A DNA stretch of 64,000 nucleotides from Salicibibacter cibi (GTDB taxonomy: Bacteria; Bacillota; Bacilli; Bacillales; Marinococcaceae): the NCBI RefSeq assembly GCF_016495865.1, contig NZ_CP054706.1:1612001-1676000 (forward strand), given 5' to 3'. Below, piece after piece: positions 25,531-33,993 of this stretch. Below the pieces are notes generated by a model that saw only the letters and a list, made by a program, of their open reading frames with translations, did no database searches and was not told where the DNA came from. The first letter of the stretch is position 1, and every line of letters starts with the position of its first letter. The translations under genes and the position numbers were made by a program.

Positions 25531-27265
25531 GAGCTAATTGCGCTGTTCCAGAATCCTTGCCACGTAACGGCTAAGGGTAAGGAGAAAATAAACTTTCCCC
25601 CAAAATTCAATATACTCATGGGCTTAGCGACGTCCAAAAGCATTATGTTTGAAAAATCGACCCCAAAGCATAAAAAACAGGTGAAACCGCGCCGCCAGTA
25701 GGTTACAATGGTTATAGCCAAACAATTGAACACTGGAATGGAGGGGTCACCTGTTATGGGTATTATACCACAAATGAGTTTATTTTCGTGGGAAGATCTT
25801 GAGGATCTCGGAGATTTAGAACGTTTACGTTTGGTGCTGGACTATTTGCCGGATGAAGCGTTGATGAAAACGTTGGAGAAAGAACGATATAAAGGCCGCA
25901 ATGACTACCCTGTTCGCGCGGTTTGGAATTCGATGCTTGCAGGGGTTGTCTTTGAGCATACAACGATTGAATCATTACGTCGGGAATTGAGCCGCAATGG
26001 GCAACTACGTGCATTGTGTGGCCTTCATAACGTTCCCCCTGCTTATGTGTATACGCGTTTCCTCAAAAAGCTTTTGGCACACGAATCAAAGGTAGAAGCG
26101 ATCTTTGAAACGATGGTGGAACAGTTGAGCGATCTCCTTCCTGATTTCGGGAAGTCGCTTGCGATCGATGGCAAGGCGGTCGAATCTTTTGCAAAGGGTA
26201 AAAATAAGCATGAGGACCCCGACGGGCGCCGTGATACCGATGCCGATTTTGGAAAGAAAGCGTATAAGGGGAAGCACAAAGACGGGACGATCTGGACTAA
26301 AGTCGTTAAATGGTTCGGCTATCAAATCCATCTGATCGTTGATGCGGCCTATGAGTTGCCTGTGGCTTATTCAGTCACGAAAGCATCGGTTCCCGATATT
26401 AACGCCGGTCATGATATGATCAAGGATCTGACAAAGGAACGGCCTTGGATCTTGGAGCAAGCAGAAACACTTGCCGGTGATCGCGGTTACGATGACACCA
26501 AAATGCTTGAGAGGCTGTGGGATGATCATCGTATCAAGCCTGTGATTGATATCCGGAACATGTGGAAAGATGGCGATGAAACCCGTCAATTAATGGACAT
26601 TGAGAATGTCACTCATGATTACAAAGGTACGGTGTACTGCCACTGCCCAGCGACCGGGAAAGAGCGCGAGATGGCAAATGGAGGCTTCGAAAAAGATCGG
26701 AAAAACCTCAAGAAGCGTTGCCCGGCCAAGCAATATGGCATCACCTGTGAAGGGCAAGCGGAGTGTCCGGTTGCCCAAGGGATTCGGATTCCGCTCAAAA
26801 AAGACCGTCGGATATTCACACCGATCGATCGAGCCAGTTACACATGGAAGAAGGAATACGCGAAACGAACGGCCGTGGAGCGCGTGAACAGCCGGCTTGA
26901 TGTTTCTTTTGGCTTCGAACAGCATACCACGCGCGGGCAAAAGAAGATGAAAATGAAAACCGGGTTAGCCCTGTGCACCATGTTGGCAATGGCTATCGGT
27001 CATAACCAGGAAGGGCGACCGGAAAAAATGCGAAGCCTGGTGTCCTGAGTAATCCACATGTGGAGAAGGCGGATTTTTAAAAAGGCTCTGTGGACAACAG
27101 GATACCTGTGTGTCCTTTTTAGAGCATAAAACCGAACAATATTCGATCAATACCGACTATTGTTCGTGTAAGGGAATTTCAAAGCGATTTTAGCAAAAAA
27201 GCTAGGTAAAACCTGGTGCTGTCTTTACGCCTAAAACGAAAAAATTCTTACAACGCAAAAAGCTC
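25531..27265 (+). mobile_element. IS element (1735 bp), copy 1
   Basis: Ends are GAGCTAATTGCG (left) and CGCAAAAAGCTC (right), imperfect inverted repeats; ACAAT is duplicated on both sides (25526-25530, 27266-27270). The IS at 41337-43072 has the same ends, near-identical transposase and a 5-bp duplication. An unoccupied relative of the target is present at 47855-47980. Confidence 0.9.
25756..27048 (+). CDS. DDE transposase of IS copy 1
   Basis: About 430 residues starting MGIIPQMSLFSWEDL; GGAGGGGTCACC lies before the ATG. The longer frame upstream is not needed because copy 2 starts at the equivalent ATG. First Asp in SLAIDGKAVESF, second in LAGDRGYDDTKMLERL, Glu in RTAVERVNSRLDVSFGFE; a Cys-rich insert (CHCPATGKE, CPAKQYGITCEGQAECPVAQG) lies between. 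IS4/IS1182-type DDE_Tnp_1 family. Intact. Confidence 0.9.
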   Translation: MGIIPQMSLFSWEDLEDLGDLERLRLVLDYLPDEALMKTLEKERYKGRNDYPVRAVWNSMLAGVVFEHTTIESLRRELSRNGQLRALCGLHNVPPAYVYTRFLKKLLAHESKVEAIFETMVEQLSDLLPDFGKSLAIDGKAVESFAKGKNKHEDPDGRRDTDADFGKKAYKGKHKDGTIWTKVVKWFGYQIHLIVDAAYELPVAYSVTKASVPDINAGHDMIKDLTKERPWILEQAETLAGDRGYDDTKMLERLWDDHRIKPVIDIRNMWKDGDETRQLMDIENVTHDYKGTVYCHCPATGKEREMANGGFEKDRKNLKKRCPAKQYGITCEGQAECPVAQGIRIPLKKDRRIFTPIDRASYTWKKEYAKRTAVERVNSRLDVSFGFEQHTTRGQKKMKMKTGLALCTMLAMAIGHNQEGRPEKMRSLVS

Positions 27266-27326
27266 ACAATTAAAATAATTAGCTGTGTAAAGGTTTTTGA
27301 TGTTAATGTGGAAATGTAAGAATTAC
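27266..27326. repeat. Right part of the dispersed repeat split by IS copy 1
   Basis: AAAATAATTAGCTGTGTAAA and GATGTTAATGTGGAAATGTAA match 47920-47965, completing the sequence begun at 25468-25530. Confidence 0.75.
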
Positions 27327-27357
27327 TATTCAACAATCGAGGCCAGATTGTTGAATA
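27327..27357. repeat. Cassette-junction palindrome, perfect 12-bp stem
   Basis: TATTCAACAATC, loop GAGGCCA, GATTGTTGAATA: the best-preserved member of the family. The stem bases differ from the TATTCCGCA/TGCGGAATA copies yet pair fully. Confidence 0.8.
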
Positions 27358-27385
27358 ACTCTGACTTGAAAGAGGTGTGATTGGG

Positions 27386-27532
27386 GTGGTTAATCCGTTC
27401 TTAGTGATTCTTTTAATTATAGTTGTAGTGATCTTTGATTATTTCGCTCTTGATGTGGATCAACAAAGATGGGGATGGCTTAAGAGTTTGTCAAAAGGGG
27501 CGGGGATTAGGTCTTTGATAATTCTGAAATGA
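27386..27532 (+). CDS. Small membrane peptide of the MVNPF family (48 aa)
   Basis: GTG start with AGAGGTG 8 bases upstream. Sequence begins MVNPFLVILLIIVVVIFDYF and contains DQQRWGWLKS: one hydrophobic segment plus a short charged tail. A close relative is encoded at 58687-58815 and a more distant one at 48113-48310, and the upstream junction DNA is shared too. Conservation of the peptide between copies supports translation. Function unknown. Confidence 0.65.
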   Translation: MVNPFLVILLIIVVVIFDYFALDVDQQRWGWLKSLSKGAGIRSLIILK

Positions 27533-27567
27533 ACGTATTTTTGGCATAAGTATCGAGAGAGGATGTT

Positions 27568-27773
27568 ATGGAAACTAAGGTGAAAACTCTAAAAGCATGG
27601 CTTATCTTATCAAGTGTTTTTTCTCTGTATTACTAATTATAATGGCTGTTTTAGCGATGAACACTCTAAGTATTACATATGTGGTAACGATTATTCCACC
27701 AATAATAGTAGTTATGTTTATCCTCGTACAACAATACAAAAAAGCAAAGCTCGAAGAATCTACGAATGGCTAA
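27568..27773 (+). pseudogene. Small two-segment membrane protein, frameshifted
   Basis: ATG 27568 with GAGAGGA upstream gives METKVKTLKAWLILSSVFSL, then a stop. One base over, the frame continues LLIIMAVLAMNTLSITYVV and ends VQQYKKAKLEESTNG at 27773. A single-base indel near 27635 would restore a protein of about 67 residues with two membrane segments. Confidence 0.5.
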
Positions 27774-28139
27774 ATAAAAGTACCGTAATCGAGTCGCGAT
27801 TGTTGATGACGCATTAGAAATCGATCAAACTTTTGTATAGAAATTAAACCTCACGAAGAAAGAACCTATTTTGATCACTCTTTTTTCAAAAATGGACTTT
27901 TCTGTTTATGCTAATAAGGATTTGTGAGGTATTTTTGATCAAACTTTATTTTAAAGCTATACCTTGGATATGATGATTTTAAAATCAATAGGTTATTGTT
28001 ATATTACTGAAAAAACTTGGAAATTGGTGCTGAAACGGGTAAAATAAACAGAGACATTTTATAGATTATGATAGACTTTTGTTGTGGTTTAGGCTTTATC
28101 TTGGCTAAATTGTAACGCACAAGGGGGAGGTAATTTGAA
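27774..28139. other. AT-rich spacer without a gene
   Basis: Contains a degenerate junction palindrome at 27778-27812 (TACCGTAATCGAGTCGCGATTGTTGATGAC) split as left arm TACCGTAATC and right arm GCGATTGTTGATGA. CCTCAC (27850) and GTGAGG (27926) could pair across a long loop. Nothing else recognised. Confidence 0.4.
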
Positions 28140-28982
28140 ATGAGGGTGAATTTTTTAAAGAAAAAACCATCTCACGATGATCCCAGATTACAAAAAGAAA
28201 TAGAAAGGTTAGAGGAAGATCCAGAATTCCAAAAATTATTAAAGAGTCGACGAAATATTAAAATTTTAAGTGTATTAATTGAACATGTTGTACCTGTGAC
28301 AGCAATCTTCCTGCTTTTTATTTCATTTTTTATATTTCAAGATAACGAGTTTTTTGTAAATTCATTAGTATTAGCTTTGAGTCCCATTATAATTTACTAT
28401 GTATATTCAATCTTTAATTCAGCATTAGATTCTGATGAAATTAAAAGACCTAGGGTAAAATATCCGTTCATTGCAGATTGGATTAGCGAAATGAATGACA
28501 ATGACGATCCGATTTCTAGTTATGTTTCCCATACAGAATTTAGAGAGAAAAAGAAAGATAAATATAAAGGTAATCATATTAACAGTATTGATGTTAGTGG
28601 GAATTTGCATTTTATTAGAGATAGTATAATTGAATATTGTTATGAGTGGAATCAGGGTGATAATACTCTAAGGATGATGAGAGCTTACTATGGCAATTTA
28701 ACTACTAACAACAAAAAACCTATTGTACAAACAGTTTTAGGGTTATTTTTAGTCTTATCAGTTTTTGCTTTACAAGGAATAATTAGTGGAGATTATATTC
28801 CCATAGTACTAAATATAGAAATCTCAGGTTTCACATTAATCATTAGTACCTTATATGTAATAGTAACGGTAATGAAAGATACACTGAGAAAACAACGGAG
28901 GTTTACTCTAATTTACAATATAATTAATGAACTAATTGAAGAAAATAACAAAAAAGAACAAACCGATGGAAAATCCATTTAA
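28140..28982 (+). CDS. Hypothetical four-segment membrane protein
   Basis: 280 residues. Charged N-terminus (LQKEIERLEEDPEFQKLLKS), two hydrophobic segments near 47-68 and 76-95, a soluble middle of about 100 residues, two more segments near 203-220 and 226-246, and a charged C-terminus. No family recognised. GGGGGAGG lies about 10 bases before the ATG. Strongly AT-rich; possible defence or stress cassette, but nothing in the sequence proves it. Confidence 0.6.
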   Translation: MRVNFLKKKPSHDDPRLQKEIERLEEDPEFQKLLKSRRNIKILSVLIEHVVPVTAIFLLFISFFIFQDNEFFVNSLVLALSPIIIYYVYSIFNSALDSDEIKRPRVKYPFIADWISEMNDNDDPISSYVSHTEFREKKKDKYKGNHINSIDVSGNLHFIRDSIIEYCYEWNQGDNTLRMMRAYYGNLTTNNKKPIVQTVLGLFLVLSVFALQGIISGDYIPIVLNIEISGFTLIISTLYVIVTVMKDTLRKQRRFTLIYNIINELIEENNKKEQTDGKSI

Positions 28983-29073
28983 CAAAAGTTTTCCAATACA
29001 GGAATCGTTTTTATTATGTTTTCTTGCTGTAATACTTATTTTAGGGCTCAAGCGAGATACCCTGTGGGGATTC

Positions 29074-29139
29074 AAAATAAAGTTTGCAAAGGTTTACCCC
29101 TTTGAAAATGCTTCAAAGGGTATTTTCACGGAAAACAAT
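29074..29139 (+). repeat. Cassette 3'-end repeat with terminator stem, copy 1
   Basis: AAAATAAAGTTTGCAAAGG, stem CCCTTTG/CAAAGGG (29098-29120), then TATTTTCACGGAAAACAAT. A diverged copy at 58562-58630 has the same order with stem CCCTTTGG/CCAAAGGG. Each runs into the left arm of a junction palindrome. Confidence 0.6.
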
Positions 29140-29170
29140 ATTCCACAATAGAAGCGCGATTCTGGAGTAA
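29139..29170. repeat. Cassette-junction palindrome
   Basis: TATTCCACAATA, loop with AAGCGC, then GATTCTGGAGTA: 9 of 12 positions pair. Confidence 0.6.
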
Positions 29171-29232
29171 CAGGGATTGCGCTCTCAAAACATATTGTGG
29201 AACATCACTATGTTGGGATTGGGAGAGTTTTT

Positions 29233-29853
29233 ATGTTAAACAATAAAGGGTTTAATTTATGGGCAGATAACTATGATGAAACAGTTCAGGTTAGCGATGA
29301 AAAGGATCGTTATCCCTTCGCAGGATACAAGGAAATCCTTAATACAATTTTTGATGAAGCGATGCAGAAAAGAAATTCTACAGTTTTAGATGTCGGGTTT
29401 GGAACAGGGGTATTATCAAGTGCATTATATGAAAATGGACACCAAATTGATGGTATAGATTTTTCATCTGAGATGCTTGCTATTGCAAAAACTAAAATGC
29501 CTCATGCAAATTTGTTAGAGTGGGATATTTCAAATGGTCTACCACCTGAAATTACTGGTAACAAATATGATTCAATTATAAGCACATATACCTTGCATCA
29601 TCTTGGAGATCAAGAAAAAATATCGTTCATATCCAATTTGCTATCTCTTCTTAAAAAGAATGGTGAAATTTTGATTGGTGATGTTTCTTTTGAAACAAGG
29701 GATGAACTTGAAAAATGCCGTTTAAATAATATTGATAACTGGGATGATGACGAATTTTATTTTGTTTACGATGAAATTAATTCTTCATTAAAGAGCGAGT
29801 GCCAGTTTTATCCGATTTCTCATTGTGGTGGCGTATTCATCATTAAAAAATAA
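29233..29853 (+). CDS. Class I SAM-dependent methyltransferase
   Basis: 206 residues. Motif I LDVGFGTGVLSSALY, motif II IDGIDFSSEMLAIAK, then STYTLHHLGDQEKISFI and LKKNGEILIGD. The N-terminus MLNNKGFNLWADNYDETVQ resembles the YrrT-like group. ATG 29233 has GGGAGAG upstream; the frame extends to a GTG at 29197 with no ribosome site. Substrate unknown. The gene lies between two junction palindromes (29139-29170 and 29909-29939), like a single-gene cassette. Confidence 0.8.
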   Translation: MLNNKGFNLWADNYDETVQVSDEKDRYPFAGYKEILNTIFDEAMQKRNSTVLDVGFGTGVLSSALYENGHQIDGIDFSSEMLAIAKTKMPHANLLEWDISNGLPPEITGNKYDSIISTYTLHHLGDQEKISFISNLLSLLKKNGEILIGDVSFETRDELEKCRLNNIDNWDDDEFYFVYDEINSSLKSECQFYPISHCGGVFIIKK

Positions 29854-29908
29854 TCACGTCTAAATATTGGTACCCGTGTAACTATATCAGCTTATAAAAG
29901 AACTGGAC

Positions 29909-29939
29909 TATTCCAGAATCGTGGCGCTTTTGCGGAATA
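29909..29939. repeat. Cassette-junction palindrome
   Basis: TATTCCAGA, loop ATCGTGGCGCTT, TTGCGGAATA. From the base C at 29920 in the loop onward the sequence is identical to 33676-33945. Confidence 0.7.
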
Positions 29940-30189
29940 AGAATAAATGGCCTTTCTTGCGGAAAAGAGGCCATTTAATTGAATAACAGTATTCATCGGA
30001 GGCGATCAATTTGGCTGAAGTTACGTTGAAAACACATAAAGTTTATAATGCGAAGGAAATCTCTAAACTTTCTTCACACGAAAAAGTACAAGATGCACTA
30101 GGATTAAGTGCTGAGCATACATCTGTTGAAGGAACCGAGGCTTTCATAAACTTTGTCAATGAGCAAGAATTACAAGACAATGTATATTC
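29920..30189 (+). repeat. 270-bp exact direct duplication, copy 1
   Basis: Identical by eye to 33676-33945. It starts in the palindrome loop and ends inside the coding frame after TGTATATTC. The two copies enclose about 3.5 kb including a small gene, a broken gene and the group II intron. Confidence 0.85.
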
Positions 30190-30346
30190 AGTTATTATGT
30201 TCAATGGATCTGAATTTGCGATTGGAGCACATGCTGCAAATAATGTGATGCTATCGACTTTCTTGGCTTTAGAATATAATGCACTTGGCATTGAAATATC
30301 TTTATGGACAGTATTCTATTCTATTCTAATTCAACCTTCATCATGA
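30011..30346 (+). CDS. Hypothetical protein (first copy of a duplicated 5' end)
   Basis: 111 residues from TTG 30011 with CGGAGGCG 8 bases upstream. N-terminus MAEVTLKTHKVYNAKEISKL; the C-terminal LWTVFYSILIQPSS looks unlike the rest and may be a frameshift. No family recognised. The first 60 codons are repeated exactly at 33767. Flanked by junction palindromes on both sides. Confidence 0.55.
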   Translation: MAEVTLKTHKVYNAKEISKLSSHEKVQDALGLSAEHTSVEGTEAFINFVNEQELQDNVYSVIMFNGSEFAIGAHAANNVMLSTFLALEYNALGIEISLWTVFYSILIQPSS

Positions 30347-30448
30347 CAGTATGGATGATGAATATTTTGTGGTATGTGTTGGTTTTTGTTGCAAGTAGAA
30401 TGCTACCAGCGAAAGATCAATGTACTACTTGAAAAAGAATGATTTAAC

Positions 30449-30510
30449 TATACCGCAATCGGGCGCTTTTGCGGAATAAAAGTTGTACCAGGATCACGCT
30501 TTTCGGAATA
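30449..30510. repeat. Two adjacent cassette-junction palindromes
   Basis: 30449-30478: TATACCGCAA, loop TCGGGCGCTT, TTGCGGAATA (9 of 10 pair). 30484-30510: TGTACCAGGATCACG then CTTTTCGGAATA, a weaker second unit. Confidence 0.65.
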
Positions 30511-30529
30511 ATTAAAGGTAGGGGTCTTC

Positions 30530-30721
30530 ATGATGGTCTACAACATTTTAATGAAAATGAGCTTTTTCCTTGCTGGAGTTAGTATGATCATTCAATTAGT
30601 ATTTCTTGATTCAGGACTAGGATTTTTCATTGGTATGTTGTTTTTTGTTTTAGCTATAATTTTGTTGGCTATTGGAAACAAAAAAATATCTCAAAAGCAG
30701 AACGATGAACAAAAGCATTAG
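30530..30721 (+). CDS. Small two-segment membrane protein
   Basis: 63 residues: MSFFLAGVSMIIQLVFL and GFFIGMLFFVLAIILLAIG as membrane segments, then a charged tail KKISQKQNDEQKH. AGGTAGGGG lies about 7 bases before the ATG. No family recognised; directly follows a palindrome pair. Confidence 0.55.
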   Translation: MMVYNILMKMSFFLAGVSMIIQLVFLDSGLGFFIGMLFFVLAIILLAIGNKKISQKQNDEQKH

Positions 30722-30786
30722 TTAGGCAAACGAGCGTAATTGTTTAAAATCATCGCCTGTATCTATGAATTCGGCAAGATTGGGGG

Positions 30787-30884
30787 TTGAACATTATTTT
30801 AGGTGCATTGTTCTTAAATGGGGTGTACTTGCCATAGGAGCAAAGAAAATGAGTCATAAAGATCTTAAAACCAAGACGTGGTGA
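30787..30884 (+). pseudogene. Broken small membrane protein
   Basis: TTG 30787 after a G-run reads MNIILGALFLNGVYLP and stops; a one-base shift continues LAIGAKKMSHKDLKTKTW to 30884. The combined product would be a single-span peptide of about 32 residues. Weak evidence, no family. Confidence 0.3.
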
Positions 30885-31032
30885 CAACTTCTTGTTTGAG
30901 ATTGAATGGCTTACACTGTTAATCTACAATTTACCTTTTTCCTTAGCTCGGCCATTTGTAATCATCGTTGGAGTGGGCTTTTTCAGGTCTTGGTTTGTTC
31001 CTGATTGTTTAATACAATTTATACCGCAAACG

Positions 31033-33676
31033 GTCAGCAATAGGTAAGCGTTTGACGTTATCTCCGGCTTTTCCCCTGCTCCACACGGAGCGTGCTAGTT
31101 TCCCAGCACTCCGCGTTCCATCTAACGACATATACTTGACCATAAGTTCCCCGTTACTTTCGTGTTTAGGATTGCTCGATTTTTGATAATCTACAGTTTT
31201 CTCTATATCTGTTGATCTTTTCAAGCATAGATGCAGTAATACTATACCGACGGAGGAGCATCTTTATCTTCTCTTTGTCGGTATAATGGATGAGTCGGTG
31301 TATATCTTTATGAAGGATTCGTAAGTTGTTGAATTGATCGGTTCCACCTAAACATGTTGGGGTATAATGATGGCAATGGACGTCTGAAGCCAGCAAGTCA
31401 TTGCCTGTGATTTCGCATTTCCCCATTTTCATGCTATATCGGCTGATCCGATTATCCATATACTCCACACTTCGATTCGGAAGCGTTGAGGTCATCAAAA
31501 CGCCAATCTCACGTTGGATATCAGGACGTAGCTGTTTGTGTATGCCTTCCCTGCCTTTCTTCGTGTAAGGCGTAAGCGCAGGAGTAAACCCCCTAGTGTT
31601 CGCCGTTTTCACGTCGGCAAGTGGAAATAAATACACACCGGCGATTTTGAACGTTTTGAAACCCAAACTATAGAGCTTATGATAAACTGGTGGCGGATTG
31701 GCAGGATGTTCGTATCTCCCGACCGGCTTGAGATGGTTATAGATATAGGCTTGTAGATCATAGGCAAGACGTGAGAACTCTAGATTTACTTTTGTGGCTC
31801 GTCTAAAATAATGATGAAGTCCTGAAACAAAACTGTTGAAAAGGAGCGCATTGAGTGCAGAAGGTGAAGCTTTGATCCTTCGAATATGCTCTTTCGCTTT
31901 TTGCTTGATTTTCTGCTTTTTATTTGCTTTGATCCCTGTACGCGCGACTCTCTTATTGCCCTTTTTATCCGCACGGATGGTGAACCCGAGAAATTCCGAT
32001 TCCCTTTTCCGCATATTCACAATATGGGATTTCTCTGGCGATATATCCAGTTTCAAACGATCTCTCAGGTATAAGCGAACCGCATGATACCATTTCTGTG
32101 CCGTTTCCCCATCTTTACAGAGGATTTTAAAGTCATCTGCATAACGGATAAGGTAACCTTCTTTGAGTCGGCTGCGTTTCTTGGCATTTCTTTCCCCAAC
32201 TTTGGATTGATAGGGCTTTGACAAAGGGAAGAACTCCCATTGACCGGCGACCCATTGGTCTAAATCATTCAACACGATATTTGAAAGTAAAGTTGATAAC
32301 AATCCACCCTGCGGTACGCCGCAGGTAGGTTTACCTTCTCCATCAATTTCCGCCTTGAGCATTTTCGAAATGCAAGCCAAGACTTTTCGATCTTGCACGC
32401 CCAAGTGCCATAGTTGCTTAATGAGTAACGTATGGTTAATATGGTCAAAGAAGCTTTTTATATCAATGTCTACCACGAAATGGAACTGGGCAGTATTGAT
32501 CAGCGTTTGGATTCTTGCCATTGCATGATGGGCAAACCGAAGAGGGCGAAATCCATCGCTGTGATTGTAAAATTGCGCTTCCGCAATCGGTTCCAGCACT
32601 TGTTTAAAACATTGCTGGATCATACGGTCGAGTATACATGGAATACCCAGTGGTCGCCATTTTCCGTTATCTTTTTCAATCCACTTCCTTCGGACTTTCT
32701 TTGGGCAATAGTTTTTGAGTTTGTTTCGGACTTCAGTAATTAATTCTTCTTCCGACCACGATTTTAAATCGGCGATGGTTTTCCCATCGGTTCCCGATGT
32801 CTTTGAACCTTTGTTGGATTTGATGGTCCGATAGGCTAAAAGGATATTTTCCCGTGCTGTGATGACATCATAAAGACGAGAAAAGCTTTGGCGTTCGATG
32901 GACTTTTCATACAAATCCGTAAATGTTTCCGTCATATCGTAGTAATCCCAATAACGTAAAGCTTGCATTGTGGCATCCCTCCCGAAAGAGTGATGTTCCC
33001 ACGTTCTTACCCGATCGATGCAATGCACGTTTGGAAAATGATCGTTCCATTCGCTAGACTTGGGGCTATTCCTCCCCTCCCATTACAGGAGCTTCCTTGG
33101 TCATGCCCCTACCCTCGCAAGGATAAATGCCTTTCGACATTAAGTCTTATAGCAACCATTTCGGATGACAGTCCTTGTTTCAATGGTCCTTGTTTTCCAA
33201 GTCCCTTACAACTTAGCTTTAGATACTGGACGTAGGTGTTCCCTCTAAGCCTGTGAGCTGGATACCGCCGTTGTTCGGTATAGCGTGTTTCAGAGCGCCT
33301 AGTTTTACTTCACACCACTCACGCCATCGTTAAATGGCCTATAGGTTTCCCTATAGTCAAAATCTAGACCTGTATATTCGGGCGTTCGTCAGTTTCCTTC
33401 TGTGGAAACCATTCTCACCCTATCCAGTTTTTCAGCCGTGCGGCATATCCGTCGGCATACCTTCTCTTTTCCCGAGTGGCTCCAGCCTTCGTTCTGCCGA
33501 ATCTACCTGTACTTCAAACCCCGTAACCTGTCCGTTACGACGCATGCAGGAGGATTGACGGGATGGTTTCGGGAAACGTGGTTCCGTCATTCCCATCCTC
33601 GGTTGTAAAGTTAGGGTGTCTTTTAAAACCCTCTGTATTTCGCGCTATAAAGCGTTTATAACAGAACTTGTCGAGC
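31033..33676 (-). mobile_element. Group II intron inserted in a junction palindrome
   Basis: Encodes an RT-maturase with HNH domain. The 3' end on the minus strand has a domain V/VI-like fold (GGAGTGCTGGGAAACTAGCA, then a bulged stem near AACGTCAAACGCTTACC) and ends in GAC at 31033. The 5' end lies at about 33676 (GCTCGACAAG). Joining the flanks regenerates TATACCGCAAACG + GTGGCGCTTTTGCGGAATA, an intact family palindrome with the intron in its loop. The 5' boundary is less certain than the 3' one. Confidence 0.75.
31166..32968 (-). CDS. ltrA: Group II intron reverse transcriptase/maturase
   Basis: About 600 residues from ATG at 32968; the longer frame starts 20 codons earlier without need. 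RT motifs: GIPCILDRMIQQCFKQVLEP, DIDIKSFFDHINH, GVPQGGLLSTLLSNIVLNDLD (as two blocks) and the active site YADDFKIL. The maturase X domain follows, then a C-terminal HNH endonuclease region (CEITGNDLLASDVHCHH, then GGTDQFNNLRILH). It promotes splicing and retrohoming of its host intron. Intact. Confidence 0.92.
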   Translation of the reverse strand: MQALRYWDYYDMTETFTDLYEKSIERQSFSRLYDVITARENILLAYRTIKSNKGSKTSGTDGKTIADLKSWSEEELITEVRNKLKNYCPKKVRRKWIEKDNGKWRPLGIPCILDRMIQQCFKQVLEPIAEAQFYNHSDGFRPLRFAHHAMARIQTLINTAQFHFVVDIDIKSFFDHINHTLLIKQLWHLGVQDRKVLACISKMLKAEIDGEGKPTCGVPQGGLLSTLLSNIVLNDLDQWVAGQWEFFPLSKPYQSKVGERNAKKRSRLKEGYLIRYADDFKILCKDGETAQKWYHAVRLYLRDRLKLDISPEKSHIVNMRKRESEFLGFTIRADKKGNKRVARTGIKANKKQKIKQKAKEHIRRIKASPSALNALLFNSFVSGLHHYFRRATKVNLEFSRLAYDLQAYIYNHLKPVGRYEHPANPPPVYHKLYSLGFKTFKIAGVYLFPLADVKTANTRGFTPALTPYTKKGREGIHKQLRPDIQREIGVLMTSTLPNRSVEYMDNRISRYSMKMGKCEITGNDLLASDVHCHHYTPTCLGGTDQFNNLRILHKDIHRLIHYTDKEKIKMLLRRYSITASMLEKINRYRENCRLSKIEQS

Positions 33677-33945
33677 GTGGCGCTTTTGCGGAATAAGAAT
33701 AAATGGCCTTTCTTGCGGAAAAGAGGCCATTTAATTGAATAACAGTATTCATCGGAGGCGATCAATTTGGCTGAAGTTACGTTGAAAACACATAAAGTTT
33801 ATAATGCGAAGGAAATCTCTAAACTTTCTTCACACGAAAAAGTACAAGATGCACTAGGATTAAGTGCTGAGCATACATCTGTTGAAGGAACCGAGGCTTT
33901 CATAAACTTTGTCAATGAGCAAGAATTACAAGACAATGTATATTC
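33676..33945 (+). repeat. 270-bp exact direct duplication, copy 2
   Basis: Same as 29920-30189. It begins exactly at the 5' boundary of the intron, inside the palindrome loop. Confidence 0.85.
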
Positions 33946-33961
33946 TAGACAGATGTCCTGA
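33767..33961 (+). pseudogene. Truncated second copy of the hypothetical gene at 30011
   Basis: The first 60 codons are identical to 30011-30189; the frame then diverges (RQMS, stop). Keeps the ribosome site CGGAGGCG. Probably a non-functional remnant of a duplication. Confidence 0.7.
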
Positions 33962-33993
33962 ATGTAATCAAGTGATTAAGGTGGTTGACGTTA

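Noticed and set aside
28936..29151. 71-codon frame after the membrane protein at 28140
   Set aside because: It is the cassette tail repeat read through; the similar translation at 58560-58684 (KGIFTENN) comes from the shared terminator stem, not from a conserved protein.
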